Assembly: GCA_964016875.1 (NCBI GenBank)
Contig: OZ024721.1
Span: forward strand, 7,569,001-7,633,000
Length of the DNA stretch: 64,000 bases
From: Fallopia convolvulus
Lineage: Eukaryota > Streptophyta > Magnoliopsida > Caryophyllales > Polygonaceae
Reading direction: 5' to 3'
In this document: piece by piece, positions 1 to 10,640 of the stretch
Numbering within the stretch: the first letter of the stretch is position 1
Layout of the letters: the number at the start of each line of letters is the position of its first letter
The notes under the pieces: model-generated
Database searches by the model: none
What the model saw: only the letters and a program-made list of their open reading frames with translations
What the model was told of the DNA's origin: nothing
Program-made: the position numbers and the translations under genes

Positions 1-859
1 TTGAGCTTGTGCAGTTAATATTGTTACATTGCAACATGTAAATCTTTTCTTATGTATATTATACATTGGTGTGTGATGGTTAGTTTTGAGACAACATGTG
101 TCTAATTGATGGACAAAACCCATTACAAGCTCTATGGTTGTCTTTATTTGGTGCAACTCAAGCGGTAGGGGAGGGTGTAACATATCTTGATGCTAATTGG
201 AAGATCAACGCAAGAATAACATCTTCCAAGTGAGGTTGGTAGCTTGTATGGCTATCATATGCTACATCTGGTGGATGAGAAATGATGCTCTTTATAGGAA
301 AGGGAAGCCAAATGTTCAAACTTGTGCTAAAAGAATCATGGAAGAATGCAGCGCTAGGATAATTATGAAGATGAAACTTACTGGAAGGCGTGGCTTGGCC
401 ATGAGAAGGCTTTTAAAGCTTTAATTTGTCCTCAACTTCTAACTCCTCTCTCTTGATAGTTGATGAACAAGACAACTTGATTTTCTTGTGACGATTCAGT
501 GTTGGAGAGGCCTTCGTTTTTGCTTGTAAGTGTCAAAATTTAGGACTGGGGTCTTAAGTTTTGATGCCAAGCTGGGCTTTATGGAGTTTAACTTCTGTTG
601 TTTTGGGTTAGGTCTTGGGGGTAGATTTTTTTATATGTCTTTGTAATCCCCCTCCTCTCTCTTATGTTCTTGTTAGTGTATATAAAGGTCTTTGTCTATG
701 GCATTTGTAATGGTTGACTTTTGTTACAATGTTGGGCTATATGGAGTTAGGTGCTCGTTTAGAGCTTATGTATTTTTACAGTTATAGATCTTTCTGATTT
801 TAGCTTTTGGATGTATTTTTTTTTTCCTTATCAATATAGTTTACCATTTTCAAAAAAAA
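1..859 (+). mobile_element. 3' end of an L1-type LINE (degenerate)
   Basis: Positions 197-424 encode a 75-residue open stretch with the spacing of the C-terminal tail of plant LINE ORF2: a hydrophobic run, then W-W-M-R-N-D-A-L and a basic helix. About 430 bp of T-rich, non-coding sequence follows, ending in a short A run at about 851-859, as expected for a LINE 3' UTR and poly(A) tail. The reverse transcriptase lies outside the window or is lost. The family assignment rests on this short motif and the A-tail; no target duplication could be checked because the 5' end is off the window. Confidence 0.5.
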
Positions 860-1097
860 ACTTTGTAAATGTATGAACTTGAATCTACAACACCTAATAG
901 TAAGAAACAAAATAAATTACTGAACTAAAAGCCTAAAAAAATTATCATCAACAAATTAGTCTTAGCTCTTTAAGTAAGATAATTAATCTTTAATATTGTC
1001 AAACTCTGTAAGCAATATAATTAATCTTTAACAAAATAAGTATGGTTGTCATAGATTATATCTATTGGAGAACATTATTTTTTCGTTCTCGAATTCT
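860..1097. other. AT-rich stretch, no gene seen
   Basis: No coding signal. A short motif of the form AATTAATCTTTAA occurs twice about 45 bp apart. The stretch is probably the interior of the Helitron whose 3' end follows; the 5' end was not located. Confidence 0.4.
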
Positions 1098-1128
1098 GGC
1101 GTGCAACGCACGCCGAGGACTTACCTAG
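1098..1128 (+). mobile_element. Helitron 3' terminus
   Basis: A perfect 7-bp-stem hairpin (GGCGTGC, AAC loop, GCACGCC) at 1098-1114 is followed 10 bp later by CTAG at 1125-1128 and then T. This is the arrangement that defines Helitron 3' ends: hairpin, short spacer, CTRR, insertion before T. The matching 5' TC end was not identified, so the element's length and autonomy are unknown. No helicase coding is present upstream. Confidence 0.6.
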
Positions 1129-1621
1129 TTATAATAAGCATGTAACACATGGACCTTCAATTATTTTTCAACCACTACAAAAAATGGATAATGTCCATTA
1201 GTTCGACCCATGAATTTCGACCTTCAAATCTGTAGTGAGATATCCAAACCATTTATTCAGCTTGAATGATGTCCATTAGTTCGGCCCATTAAAAACAATT
1301 TCCAAACCTAAAATGAATATCCAAACCTATAGCTACGAAGAACCCAAATCAAATTACATAAATAATAAATAATAAACGGATTTTCTAAGGGCTTAGGATA
1401 AGTGACTTGTTTTGGAAAGATTTGTTGTTTTAATTATTTAGTTATTTTAATCTTTTTTCCTAAGGATTTAGATATTTTCTATTAGGATTTTAGTTTCCAA
1501 AATCAGTATGCTTATTCTAGGTCATAGGTTAGAAAGACTAAATAATAAATAATGATTAGGTTTTGTCTTATATTGCTTTTCTCTCTCTCCTCTATTGCTA
1601 TTTTAATGAGGTGGTTATGAC

Positions 1622-2011
1622 CAGTGGCGTAGCCAAGAATTTGTGTCAGTAGAGGCTAAATTCTTTTGGTAATTTTTTTGGCTACAAATATATTTCTGGC
1701 GAAGTCAGGAATTTTCTTTTTGTATTTTTTAATAAAATATAGAAAAAAATTGTATTTTTTCGTATATAAAAAAATTATATATAAAATTTTTTATTTTTAC
1801 ATAAAATTTTGTATTTTTGTGTATAAAAAACCATTTCAATATATTTTATATATAAAAAAAATTAACCTGCTTTTTTCTGAGCAAATAAATTAGTTTTTAT
1901 GAAATAACCTAATTGTTTTTACTATATTTTTTTTAAAAAAAATTAATTTATTTTTTGAAAATTACAGTGGGGGCTGTAGCCCCCATTGGGCATGCACTGC
2001 CTCCGCCCCTG
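1622..2011. mobile_element. hAT-type MITE (copy 1)
   Basis: A 390-bp non-coding element with short imperfect terminal inverted repeats: it begins CAGTGGCGTAGCC and its other end reads CAGGGGCGGAGGC in reverse complement. It is flanked by an exact 8-bp duplication, GTTATGAC, at 1614-1621 and 2012-2019. The 8-bp duplication and the CAGnGGCG ends fit the hAT superfamily. The core is very AT-rich. The element at 15681-16066 is a related copy in the opposite orientation. Confidence 0.85.
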
Positions 2012-2064
2012 GTTATGACCAACCGGATCATTAAAACAATTTTAGATTTTGGATGACTTTCGTG

Positions 2065-2639
2065 TAGGGTTGTTAATGGTTCGGGTTATGGGTTGGTGGA
2101 GCACTTCCACCACCCGACCCACAAGTTAAAACGCCCCACCCGTCACCCGTGAAATGCTCTACCCGTCACCGAAACCACCCGTCAACCGCTGGTTATATGG
2201 GTGAACTGTTCACCCGTATAACCGTTATATAATCGTTGTATTTTATATCTATAAATAAATGATCATACATGAACTAAAACAAATATCCATAATCCATACA
2301 TAAACAAAAATTAATCCCATAAGCAATAAATATCAAAATGGAGTCAAAGATGGGTTACAAATAGACTTATTTATCAAAGACCCGAAATGAGTTATATGGC
2401 TGACTTCAAAGGCCAATATATATTAGAAATTATGGGCTAAAGCGGGTTATATGGGTGGTTTGGGTGAAATGGGTGATGAGTCGGGTTATTGGGTGATAAA
2501 ATCTCACCCTTACCCGACCCATAACCCGTTTCACCCGTCACCCGAACCGCCCGTCACCCGCTTTAATTGGGTTTTCACCCGTTTATTTCGAATGGGTTAA
2601 AGAGGTGAATCGATCACCCGTGGATAATTTACAGCCTTA
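2065..2639. mobile_element. hAT-type MITE with CGGGT/ACCCG-rich arms
   Basis: A 575-bp non-coding element. The left end starts TAGGGTTGTTAATGG and the right end in reverse complement starts TAAGGCTGTAAATTA, giving degenerate inverted repeats. An exact 8-bp duplication, CTTTCGTG, flanks it (2057-2064 and 2640-2647). Both arms hold many CACCCG/CGGGT motifs in opposite orientations, so a single strand could fold into a long imperfect hairpin. The ends and duplication length fit hAT-type MITEs; there is no similarity to the CAGTGGCG family next to it. Confidence 0.8.
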
Positions 2640-3348
2640 CTTTCGTGGTCGGCTCTGCAGTGTTTTGCTTTCGATAAAACTTGAGAACTGTGGTTCTCGT
2701 TTCAACCAAAAAAAAACGATTAGCAAATATTTCTTTCTTTCTTTTTTTTTTTTGTTTACACAAGAGTAGACTAGCAAATATCTATATGATACTAAGTGGT
2801 CGATACAACTAGAAGTCTATAAGAGAAGGAGAGAAATGAATTAAGGCCTTTCATTTGGGAAATGTACTGGGCCCAAATTTAAACATAGGACAACAGTGAT
2901 CAAGTGAATCAGATCAAACCATGATACATCTTTACGATACCCAACAAAAAACCTGCCGCCCATTTTATAACGCTTCTAATTCTTACACACCAAATTTCAG
3001 TTATTTGCACGTAATATTTTCACACCATGACTCAAGGAGGTTGTACTGAACTACTGATACCATAAAACACAAGAGCTTGGTAGTTTGTTTGCAGTGAACT
3101 GCGTTGCTGTTTATTCCTTCTACATTTGCCAATATATACGTATAAGAGGAGATAGATATATTCTATCCTAATGGAGCAGACGCTCCTTCTATCCCTATGA
3201 TTTCTCAATCTCACAGATTTTATCCTAAACAAGTAAACAACAGTACAAGGAAAAGCCGAAAGGGACCCTAAACCAAAAAAAAAAAGAGTACAAGCAAAGG
3301 AAGAAAGAATTCCAACGGTACAATAATATAAAATAATTATTCTAAGTA
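2640..3348. other. No gene seen
   Basis: Ordinary AT-rich DNA with an A run near 2706 and a T-rich run near 2735. A minus-strand open frame at 3032-3406 runs into the LTR of the next element, has biased composition and no recognisable domain, and is not annotated as a gene. Confidence 0.5.
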
Positions 3349-3353
3349 TATCA

Positions 3354-4241
3354 TGATGATGCTCAAAATAGTAAAGTAAGAAGTGGGCCCGGGGTACGAA
3401 GAACATACAAATCAGGCGGGCCTCCCGAGGATCATCCTAGGGCCCACTACCACACCCACCTTTTATTTTAACAAAATCCCTACCCCCGCGAGGTCCTCCG
3501 AAACCTTGGAACGAGGTCTAAACCTCGTAACCGACTCTACCGACACGCCCGCCCACCAGAACCACTCAGCTAGCGCCGCTCTCCCGAGCCAATCACAAGC
3601 TGCCTCGCCTCTAGACCAATCAGAGTCCTTGATCTCGGGCGTCCCACATCGAACAATGATCAAAACTCGACTCCCCAATCCTCTATAAATAGAGGAGAAC
3701 CTCATATGGAAAAGGGGTCGAAAAACATCTTGAACTCAAGAACTATCTTGCTCGTTGAAGATCGACGTGATCGAAACATCGTTAAAAGGCCCCGCTACAG
3801 ACAAGTGAAGTCCACAAAAAGACTTCAAGTCTCACAAAGTTTCTGCTCACATCAAAGACCTCGCTACACCATCCCGGAAGCCGCCTAAACCTCACTCTCA
3901 TTCACATCAAAGACTCCGCTGCCCAATCTCGCAAGTCATCAACGTCGTCCCGCAAAATCAACCTCGTTTAAGAGGTCGAAAAAGCGATACTTAGAATTGT
4001 CTAGCAATTAGGAGATCTCGAACATTGTTAGGCCGAGATCTCGAACAACCGTAGGGGGTCTAGGGTGTAAACTTCGAGTGTTTGTAATCTCGTTGGTTTG
4101 TAACCTCGTTGGCTTGTAACTTCGTAATCTTGCAACCTCGTTGTAAAGAAAATCATAAATAAAGAAGCAAGTGTTCGCACAATCGAATATAATAATCCCG
4201 TCTCTTGTCTTTTAGCGAAAGGTTTATTTCGAGTTTCATCA
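3354..4241 (+). repeat. 5' LTR of the Tat element
   Basis: Starts TGATGATGCTC and ends TTTCATCA; same length as the 3' copy at 14674-15561. A TATAAATA box lies at 3684-3691 and an AATAAA signal at 4158-4163, so transcription probably starts near 3715 and R ends near 4185. A block just after the TATA box (GGGTCGAAAA through GAACTATCT and TCGACGTG, about 3715-3770) recurs in the LTRs of the smaller element at 35298-38456. Confidence 0.95.
3684..3691 (+). promoter_or_regulatory. TATA box of the 5' LTR promoter
   Basis: TATAAATA inside the U3 region, with the same sequence at 15004-15011 in the 3' LTR. It sits in a small palindromic context (CCTCTATAAATAGAGG). It is the only good TATA box in the LTR and lies upstream of the leader, as expected for the genomic RNA promoter. 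Confidence 0.75.
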
Positions 4242-4242
4242 C

Positions 4243-4260
4243 TGGCGCCGTCTGTGGGAA
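4243..4260 (+). promoter_or_regulatory. Primer binding site
   Basis: TGGCGCCGTCTGTGGGAA begins two bases after the LTR end. TGGCGCCG at this position is the usual start of the primer site in Tat-clade elements, where it pairs with the 3' end of a tRNA (often given as tRNA-Asp). The tRNA identity is from family knowledge and was not tested here. Confidence 0.8.
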
Positions 4261-4318
4261 CTTCTTCATCCTAAGTAGTTCCTCGATTCGTGCAAACCTT
4301 AGCTTTGATTCCCTCAAA

Positions 4319-5707
4319 ATGGCTTGCCCAAACAATTTCTTCCCTCAACACCCCGACAACATGCCCGAAACTACGCAATGGACAGCCGCGGGGCCTCCGG
4401 GCTGCCCGTTCGTGGTCCCTCCAGGATGGACGTACGCCGCCCCACAAAACCCATTCCCATTCCAAGGCTTCGAGCACGGCGGCGCACCCCCGAACCCATA
4501 TCCCTACCCGGCTTATGGGCAATACCAGCAGGGCTTCGCCCCTTCGTACGTCCCCGTCCCCCCCCCCTAGGGTGAGCCTCACTCCGAGTACGTACCTGCG
4601 TCCGTCCCTAGGCGTGTGTCGGAGCTCGAGTCCTCCACCAACGGCTCATCAACAAAGAGGCCACCCCGAGATCCCATGCAGATCTTGCGGTCTCGATCGC
4701 GACGATCGAGGTTGCAGGAGCCAGAATTGTCCGAAACAGCGGGGAGCGCGATGCACTACCCGAGGTCTCGATCGCGCAATTCGAGGCCACCGCCCCAAGA
4801 TCAGGAGGAGGCAAAGATCACCTCTCCGTTCATGGACGAGATCCGGAACGCGCCAATGCCGAAGGGCTTCTTAAGGCCACAAATGGGGCTTTATGACGGC
4901 TCAGCGGACCCTGAGGAGCACGTAAAACACTTCGCAGTTCAGATGAACATCAATGCCTACAATGACGCGATATTTTGCCGGGTTTTCCTAACCGCCCTTG
5001 AGAAGGCCGCGTTAACATGGTTCTCAAGTAAGAAGCTCGGCTCCGTGACCTCATTCGCCCACGTCAGCGGCTCCAGGAAGCGCAAGAAGAACATGCGGGA
5101 TCTCCGCGGAATCGAGCAGGGGGAGAGCGAGTCTTTCGGAGCCTTCTTCACAAGATTCACAACCGCGGTGGCGGAAATCGCACACGTCGACGAATCGTCG
5201 GTGCGCGACACCCTCATGGGCAACCTGCGCATCGGGGATTTCAAGAACCGCATTTTCTTGAAGAATCCGGCGACGTACGATAGCCTGTGCGTCCGGATCA
5301 TGGCCCAAGTGTACGCCGAGGATGCCGCCAACCAGAGCTCGCGACCAAGAACAGACAAAGAAATCGTCGCCGAGGCCAAAGGAGGGGCAAAAGTGGCCAC
5401 GCCGGCTGCGCGCGATGCGTATGTGACGCATGCACATAACCCCAACAACAACAACAACAACAAGAACAACAACAACAGAAACAACAATAATAACCGGAAC
5501 AACAACAACCGTGGAGGCGGTGACGGAGGTTGGAACTGCTTTGGCGAGAAACCGCGGGGTTATCGAGGCAAGGGGGGTCCTGCGTACAACCCGAATGAAA
5601 AGGGCCGCGCCAACCCCACGTCAGGAGCCAACACCGTGCCGCAAGGCCCAAGTCACGCTCAGGCCAACGAAAACAATAACGTCGAGCAGCAGGCGCCCGC
5701 GAAGTAG
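4319..5707 (+). pseudogene. gag: gag of the Tat element, one internal stop
   Basis: Gag capsid-nucleocapsid region, starting at ATG 4319. The N-terminus is rich in P, Y and F. A single in-frame TAG at 4568-4570 splits it, after which the same frame stays open to the TAG at 5705-5707. The central part (about 4840-5290, motifs FMDEIRNAPMPKGF and LTWFSSKK) is the retrotransposon gag domain. The C-terminal part is an Asn/Arg/Gly-rich tail encoded by AAC repeats (about 5440-5520), a basic RNA-binding region rather than a clear CCHC knuckle. The frame continues past 5707 into sequence typical of the gag-pol junction (TISGGP), so gag and pol were probably one long frame. Confidence 0.85.
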
Positions 5708-8700
5708 GCCTGGTCTGGACAAGCGACGGCGCCCGATGGGTATATCCATACCATCTCGGGCGGACCATCGCTGGCTGGGTCAAGCCAAACAGAGAGGAAG
5801 AGATACGCGAGGGAAATCCACCATGGGCCCTCGGTATTTAGCGTCGCCCGAACCTCGCGGCCCACGTAGGTTTGTCCTTCTCATCCAAAGATGCCGAAGG
5901 GTTTCACATGCCACACTCCGACCCCTTGGTGGTAAACGCTCAAATGGGCTCGAAGATGGTAAAGCGAGTGCTGGTAGACACGGGATCATCCGTAGACATC
6001 ATGTACTATGGCGCATTCGAGCAATTGGGCATCTCCGAGACATCCTTGAAGCCCTACGCTGGGAAACTCACCTCCTTCTCGGGAGACGAAGTCGACGTGG
6101 CAGGTCTCATCGACCTCTGGATGACGCTAGGCATCGGATCCACCAGGAGGACCGAGATGGTGGAGTTCACGGTGGTACGCCTGCCTTCGGTGTGGAATGC
6201 AATCATTGGGAGGGTCTCCCTGATGAAGTTCCAGGCGGTAGTTTCTATCTATCACCTGAAGATGAAGTTCCCCGTTGATGGCGGGGTTGGAGAGGTAAAA
6301 GGCAATCAGGAGGAAGGTCGCGTTTGCTACGCGACCTCTGCCAAACAAAAGTGCCCGGTCTTCATGGTGAAATCTCCCGACGAGGCCGACCTCGAAGTCC
6401 GGGATTTCACGGTCCCCACTCCAGAGCTAGAAAGAAGGGTGATATCCCCTTTCGAGAGCGAGTCTGAGAAGATCTACCTCGGAGAGTGCCTCTCGGGGGC
6501 GTCAGCAACGTCGCTAGAAGCCTTGCTCGCCGGGTCCCGCGACGTGTTCGCTTGGACTGCAAAGGATCTCCGAGGTGTCCCGCGGACCGTGGCCCAGCAC
6601 TCTTTGAACGTCGATATCACCACTCGCCCCGTGGTGCAGCGACGAAGAAAAATGAATGAAGAAAGGGCGAGCGCCGCAAATGACGAGGTGGCAAAATTAC
6701 TGGTTGCGGGGTTCATACGCGAGGTTCAATATCCCCGGTGGTTGTCCAACGTCGTGCTTGTCAAAAAAGCCAGCGGGAAGTGGAGGATGTGCGTCGATTT
6801 CAAAGACCTCAACAAAGCCTGTCCCAAAGACAGTTACCCCTTGCCCTTGATCGACGAGCTCGTTGACTCAACCGCAGGTCACGGGGTTTTAAGCTTCCTC
6901 GACGCATACTCAGGGTACAATCAAGTCCTGATGAATCCGCGAGAAGAAGAGGAAACATCCTTCATCACCCAGCGAGGCACTTATTGCTACAAAGTCATGC
7001 CGTTTGGGCTAAAGAACGTGGGGGCCACCTTTCAATGCCTCGTCGACCGCGTCTTTAAGAACCATCTCGGACGGAACGTGTCGGCTTATGTCGACGATAT
7101 TGTTGTCCGGAGCAAGACCCCTGAGGAGCATCTGCTCGACCTCGTTGAGGTCTTCGCCACTCTCAGGCACAACCGTCTCAGCCTGAACCCCGAGAAGTGC
7201 GTCTTCGGCGTGTCATCGGGAAAATTTTCAGGCTTTATGAGCGCGGCATCGATGTAAACCCTGCCAAGGTCGATTCGATCCTCTCAATGAGGTCACCACG
7301 GTCTCGCACCGAGGTGCAACGGCTCAACGGTGTCGTCAACTACCTGGGGAGGTTTTGCTCCCGCTTGGCGGAGAGGTCCCTCCCCTTTTTCGCAGCTCTC
7401 AAGCAGAATGACAAGTTCGTGTGGGATGAGAGGCTTGAGCTCGCTTTCTCTGAACTAAAGGCCTTCCTGTCGAAGCTCCCCACATTGTCGCCCCCGTTTG
7501 CGGGCTAAGACTTGCAACTTTATGTGGCCGTCAGCCCCGAGACGGTCAGCGCGGTGCTAACCAGAAAGGCCACGCACCCAGTTTACTTCGTGAGTCGCGT
7601 GCTCCAGCCCGCGGAGCAGCGCTATTCCCTAGCAGAGAAGATGGCGCTGGCAGTTGTGACCGCCGCAAGGCGTCTACTCCCTTACTTCCATGCGCACCCC
7701 ATTCAGGTCCTGTCTGACCTCCCACTTCGACAAATCCTCCACCAGCCCGCCCTCTCCGGGCGAATGACGAAGTGGGCAGTCGAGCTCTCCGAGTTCGAAT
7801 TCAGCTACCTCCCAAGGACCGCCATGAAGGGGCAGGCCCTCGCTGACTTCATGGTGGAGGTCACCTTCCCTGAGACAGAAACGAGCTCGGAACAATGGAA
7901 GGTGTTTGTTGACGGCTCACGATGTGACGCCGGTGGTGGGGCTGGCGTATTCCTCGTTGGGCCCTCGATAGAGACGGAGTATTCCCTTAACTTCGCCTTC
8001 GAAGCCACCAATAACGAGGCCGCGTATGAGGCCATGATCGCCGGGATCGAGATGGCGCTCCTCAGTGGTGCCCGGAAAATCAGGGTCTACACTGACTCCG
8101 AGCAGGTGGCGCGCCAACTCAACGGTAAGAACGACACCAGAACGGGGTTCCTGCCCGCGTACCGAGAAAAGGTCAAAGCCTTGGTATCGTGCCTTGAAAC
8201 CTTCGCGGTTGAGTCCATCCCGCGAACCTCGAACACCAAAGCAGATGCACTTGCGAGGTTAGGATCCACCCTCCCCCTTGAAGTGGGGAACCGCGTGATG
8301 GTAGAAAGAAAACTCTCGTGGAGTGTGAACAGCGAGGTTCTATCTGTCACCGCGGAGGATTGGAGGATCCCGATAACACGGTATATGGAGAGCGGTGTCC
8401 TCTCAGAGGACTCCGCGCAGGCTAGGAAGCTGAAAATGCAGGCGGCGCGGTATTGCGTCGCAGGTGGCTACCTTTATCGCCGAGGCTATGCTGAGCCCAA
8501 CCTGTTGTGCGTCCCAACCGAAGCTACGGAGCACATCCTTTATGAGGCCCATGAAGGGGTCTGTGGCGGCCCCCCAGGATGGCGAACCCTCTCGCATAAG
8601 ATCACCCACTTGGGGTACTTCTGGCCCACCCTCCGACAAGACGCAAGGGCCTATGTCCAGCGATGTGACGGATGTCAGAAGCACGGTAACCTCTTGCACG

Positions 8701-9576
8701 CCCCGACCTCACAGCGTCGCTCCATCCACGCGCCGTGCCCCTTCGCGATGTGGGGGATGGACATCCTCGGCCCTTTCCCCAAGGCTGCTGGTCAGGCGCG
8801 GTATATCCTGGTCATTGTCGACTACTTCACAAAGTGGATTGAGGCACAAGCAATGGCGAAGATCACGGGGACTAAGGTCTGCGAATTTCTGTGGAAGAAC
8901 CTCGTCTGCCGCTTCGGCGTTCCCATGACCATCATGACCAACCATGGCCCCCAATATTATTGCGAAGAGACCCGGACATTCTGCTCAAACCTGGGCATAA
9001 CCCTCAAGTTCTCCTGCGTGGCCCATCCTCAGTCCAACGGCCAAGTGGAGAACGTCAATGCCCGCATCCTGTCCGATCTAAAGAAACGGCTGGGCCTGGC
9101 CTAAGGTCGTTGGGCAGAGCTCCTCCCACTCGTCCTATGGACGTACCGCACCATCGCGTGTCGCGCGACCGGAGAAACACCTTTCGCCCTAGCCTACGGG
9201 GCGGAAGCCCTAGTCCCGGTAGAAACCCTGGTCCCGTCAGCAAGGGTGTTTGATTTCGATGAAAAAGAGAACGAGGCCAATCTCAGGGTCGAGTTGCTCT
9301 TCCGTGACGAGCTACGCGAAGTAGCCGACCTTCGCTCCAGAGGAATACAAGCACCGCGTGGCCGTCTACCACAATAAGAAGGTGAGACCTCGATTCCTGG
9401 CCACAGGAAACCTCGTCCTGAGGCGAACCGAAGGTGGCAAACTGGACCCCAACTGGGAGGGGCCATACATCCTGGGCGAGGAGGTCGCTCCCGGAGCTTT
9501 TAAGCTCAAAGACAACGAGGGGCATACCCTCAGCAAGACGTGGAACGTCGACCAATTAAAGAAGTATTTTGTCTAA
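5708..9576 (+). pseudogene. pol: pol of the Tat element, multiply broken
   Basis: Polyprotein of aspartic protease (VLVDTGSSVDIMY, about 5970), reverse transcriptase (about 6640-7190; LDAYSGYNQ and YVDD at 7087-7098), RNase H (about 7510-7860), a second RNase H-like domain (VFVDGSRCDAGGGAG, about 7903-8260) and integrase (zinc-binding CDGCQK near 8670, first Asp in MWGMDILGPF, C-terminal region to 9576). Breaks seen: a frameshift near 5866, a frameshift near 7238, stops at 7506-7508 and 9102-9104, and a frameshift near 9340. The second catalytic Asp of integrase (usual DNG) reads TNHGPQ, an Asp-to-Asn change, and the zinc-finger His in GVCGGPPGW is replaced by Pro. Non-functional as read. Confidence 0.9.
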
Positions 9577-9660
9577 ACTCTCTGAGCTCCGTTACTTCTA
9601 TTTGTGAATAAAGGGTTGTGCAACTTTCAAAATCTCTCTCAAAAATAAAAACTTCAGGTT

Positions 9661-10314
9661 TCGAGTCCAAACCTCGCACCCCGCTTGGTGTTGGAGAATC
9701 TCGTTAAAATCCATCCCTCGCTTCCCGCTTGGGGTTGGAGAATCTCGTTAAATCCAAACCTCGCTTCCCGCTTGGGGTTGGAGAATCTCGTTAAGTCCAA
9801 ACCTCGCTTCCCGCTTGGTGTTGGAGAATCTCGTTAAAATCCATCCCTCGCTTCCCGCTTGGGGTTAGAGAATCTCGTTAAGTCCAAACCTCGCTTCCCG
9901 CTTGGTGTTGGAGAATCTCATTAAAAATCCATTCCTCGCTTTCCGCTTGGGGTTGGAGAATCTCGTTTAAATCCATCCCTCTCTTCCCGATTGGGGTTGG
10001 AGAATCTCGTTAAGTCCAAACCTCGCTTCCCGCTTGGTGTTGGAGAATCTCTTTAAAATCCATCCCTCGCTTCCCTCTTGGTGTTGGATAATCTCGTTAA
10101 AAATCCATCCCTCGCTTCCCGCTTGGGGTTGGAGAATCTCGTTAAGTCCATCCCTCGCTTCCCGCTTGGTGTTGGAGAATCTCGTTAAAGTCCATCCCTC
10201 GCTTCCCGCTTGGGGTTGGAGAATCTCGCTAACTCCAAACCTCGCTTCCCGCCTGGTGTTGGAGAACCTCTTTGAGTCCAAACCTCGCTCCCCGCTTGGG
10301 GTTGGAGAAACTCG
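9661..10314 (+). repeat. 15-copy 42-44 bp tandem array in the Tat element
   Basis: Fifteen units with the core CCTCGCTTCCCGCTTGG followed by GTGTTGGAGAATCTCGTT or GGGTTGGAGAATCTCGTT. The GTG and GGG variants partly alternate, suggesting growth by dimers. The array lies between the end of pol and the 3' end of the antisense gene. The same core recurs in a 54-bp array at 37218-37613 in another element. Long open frames exist through the array in both directions only because the unit lacks stops. Confidence 0.95.
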
Positions 10315-10640
10315 AGCAAAACATGCGAGATCCGAGCGAGGCTCATGATCTCGATGCAGAGTTAGAAACACGCGATGTGGCCCGAGTACCACAATAGTTG
10401 TGGCACTCGAACCATGGGGTTGGATGGATATGGACGAGCATATGCAAATAAGCCAAACAAACAAACAATCATGAGAAAAGGAAAATGATATAAAAAAGGT
10501 GGGCCGCGAGGGCCCAGATGTTTAATTACAGACCCCGCAAGGCCGCCAAAATAAAGGCTGCAAGGGCCGAGATGTTTAAATTACAGACCCCAAGGGGCCA
10601 CCAACAAAAAAAACCCAACAGAAACAGACAACAACATCCT

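Noticed and set aside
1666..1893. 75-codon open frame in the MITE core
   Set aside because: Low-complexity Phe/Lys/Ile from AT-rich DNA inside a non-coding MITE.
3032..3406. 124-codon minus-strand open frame before the Tat element
   Set aside because: Runs across the LTR boundary, biased composition and no domain.
4957..5508. Leu-rich 183-codon antisense frame in gag
   Set aside because: Shadow of the AAC-rich Asn codons of gag, which read as Leu/Cys runs on the other strand.
9661..10314. Regular repeats resembling a CRISPR array
   Set aside because: Units are contiguous tandem repeats with near-identical spacers inside a plant retrotransposon; no cas genes.
9967..10464. 165-codon minus-strand open frame across the 43-bp array
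   Set aside because: It exists only because the repeat unit lacks stops in that frame; no domain, and codons follow the repeat.
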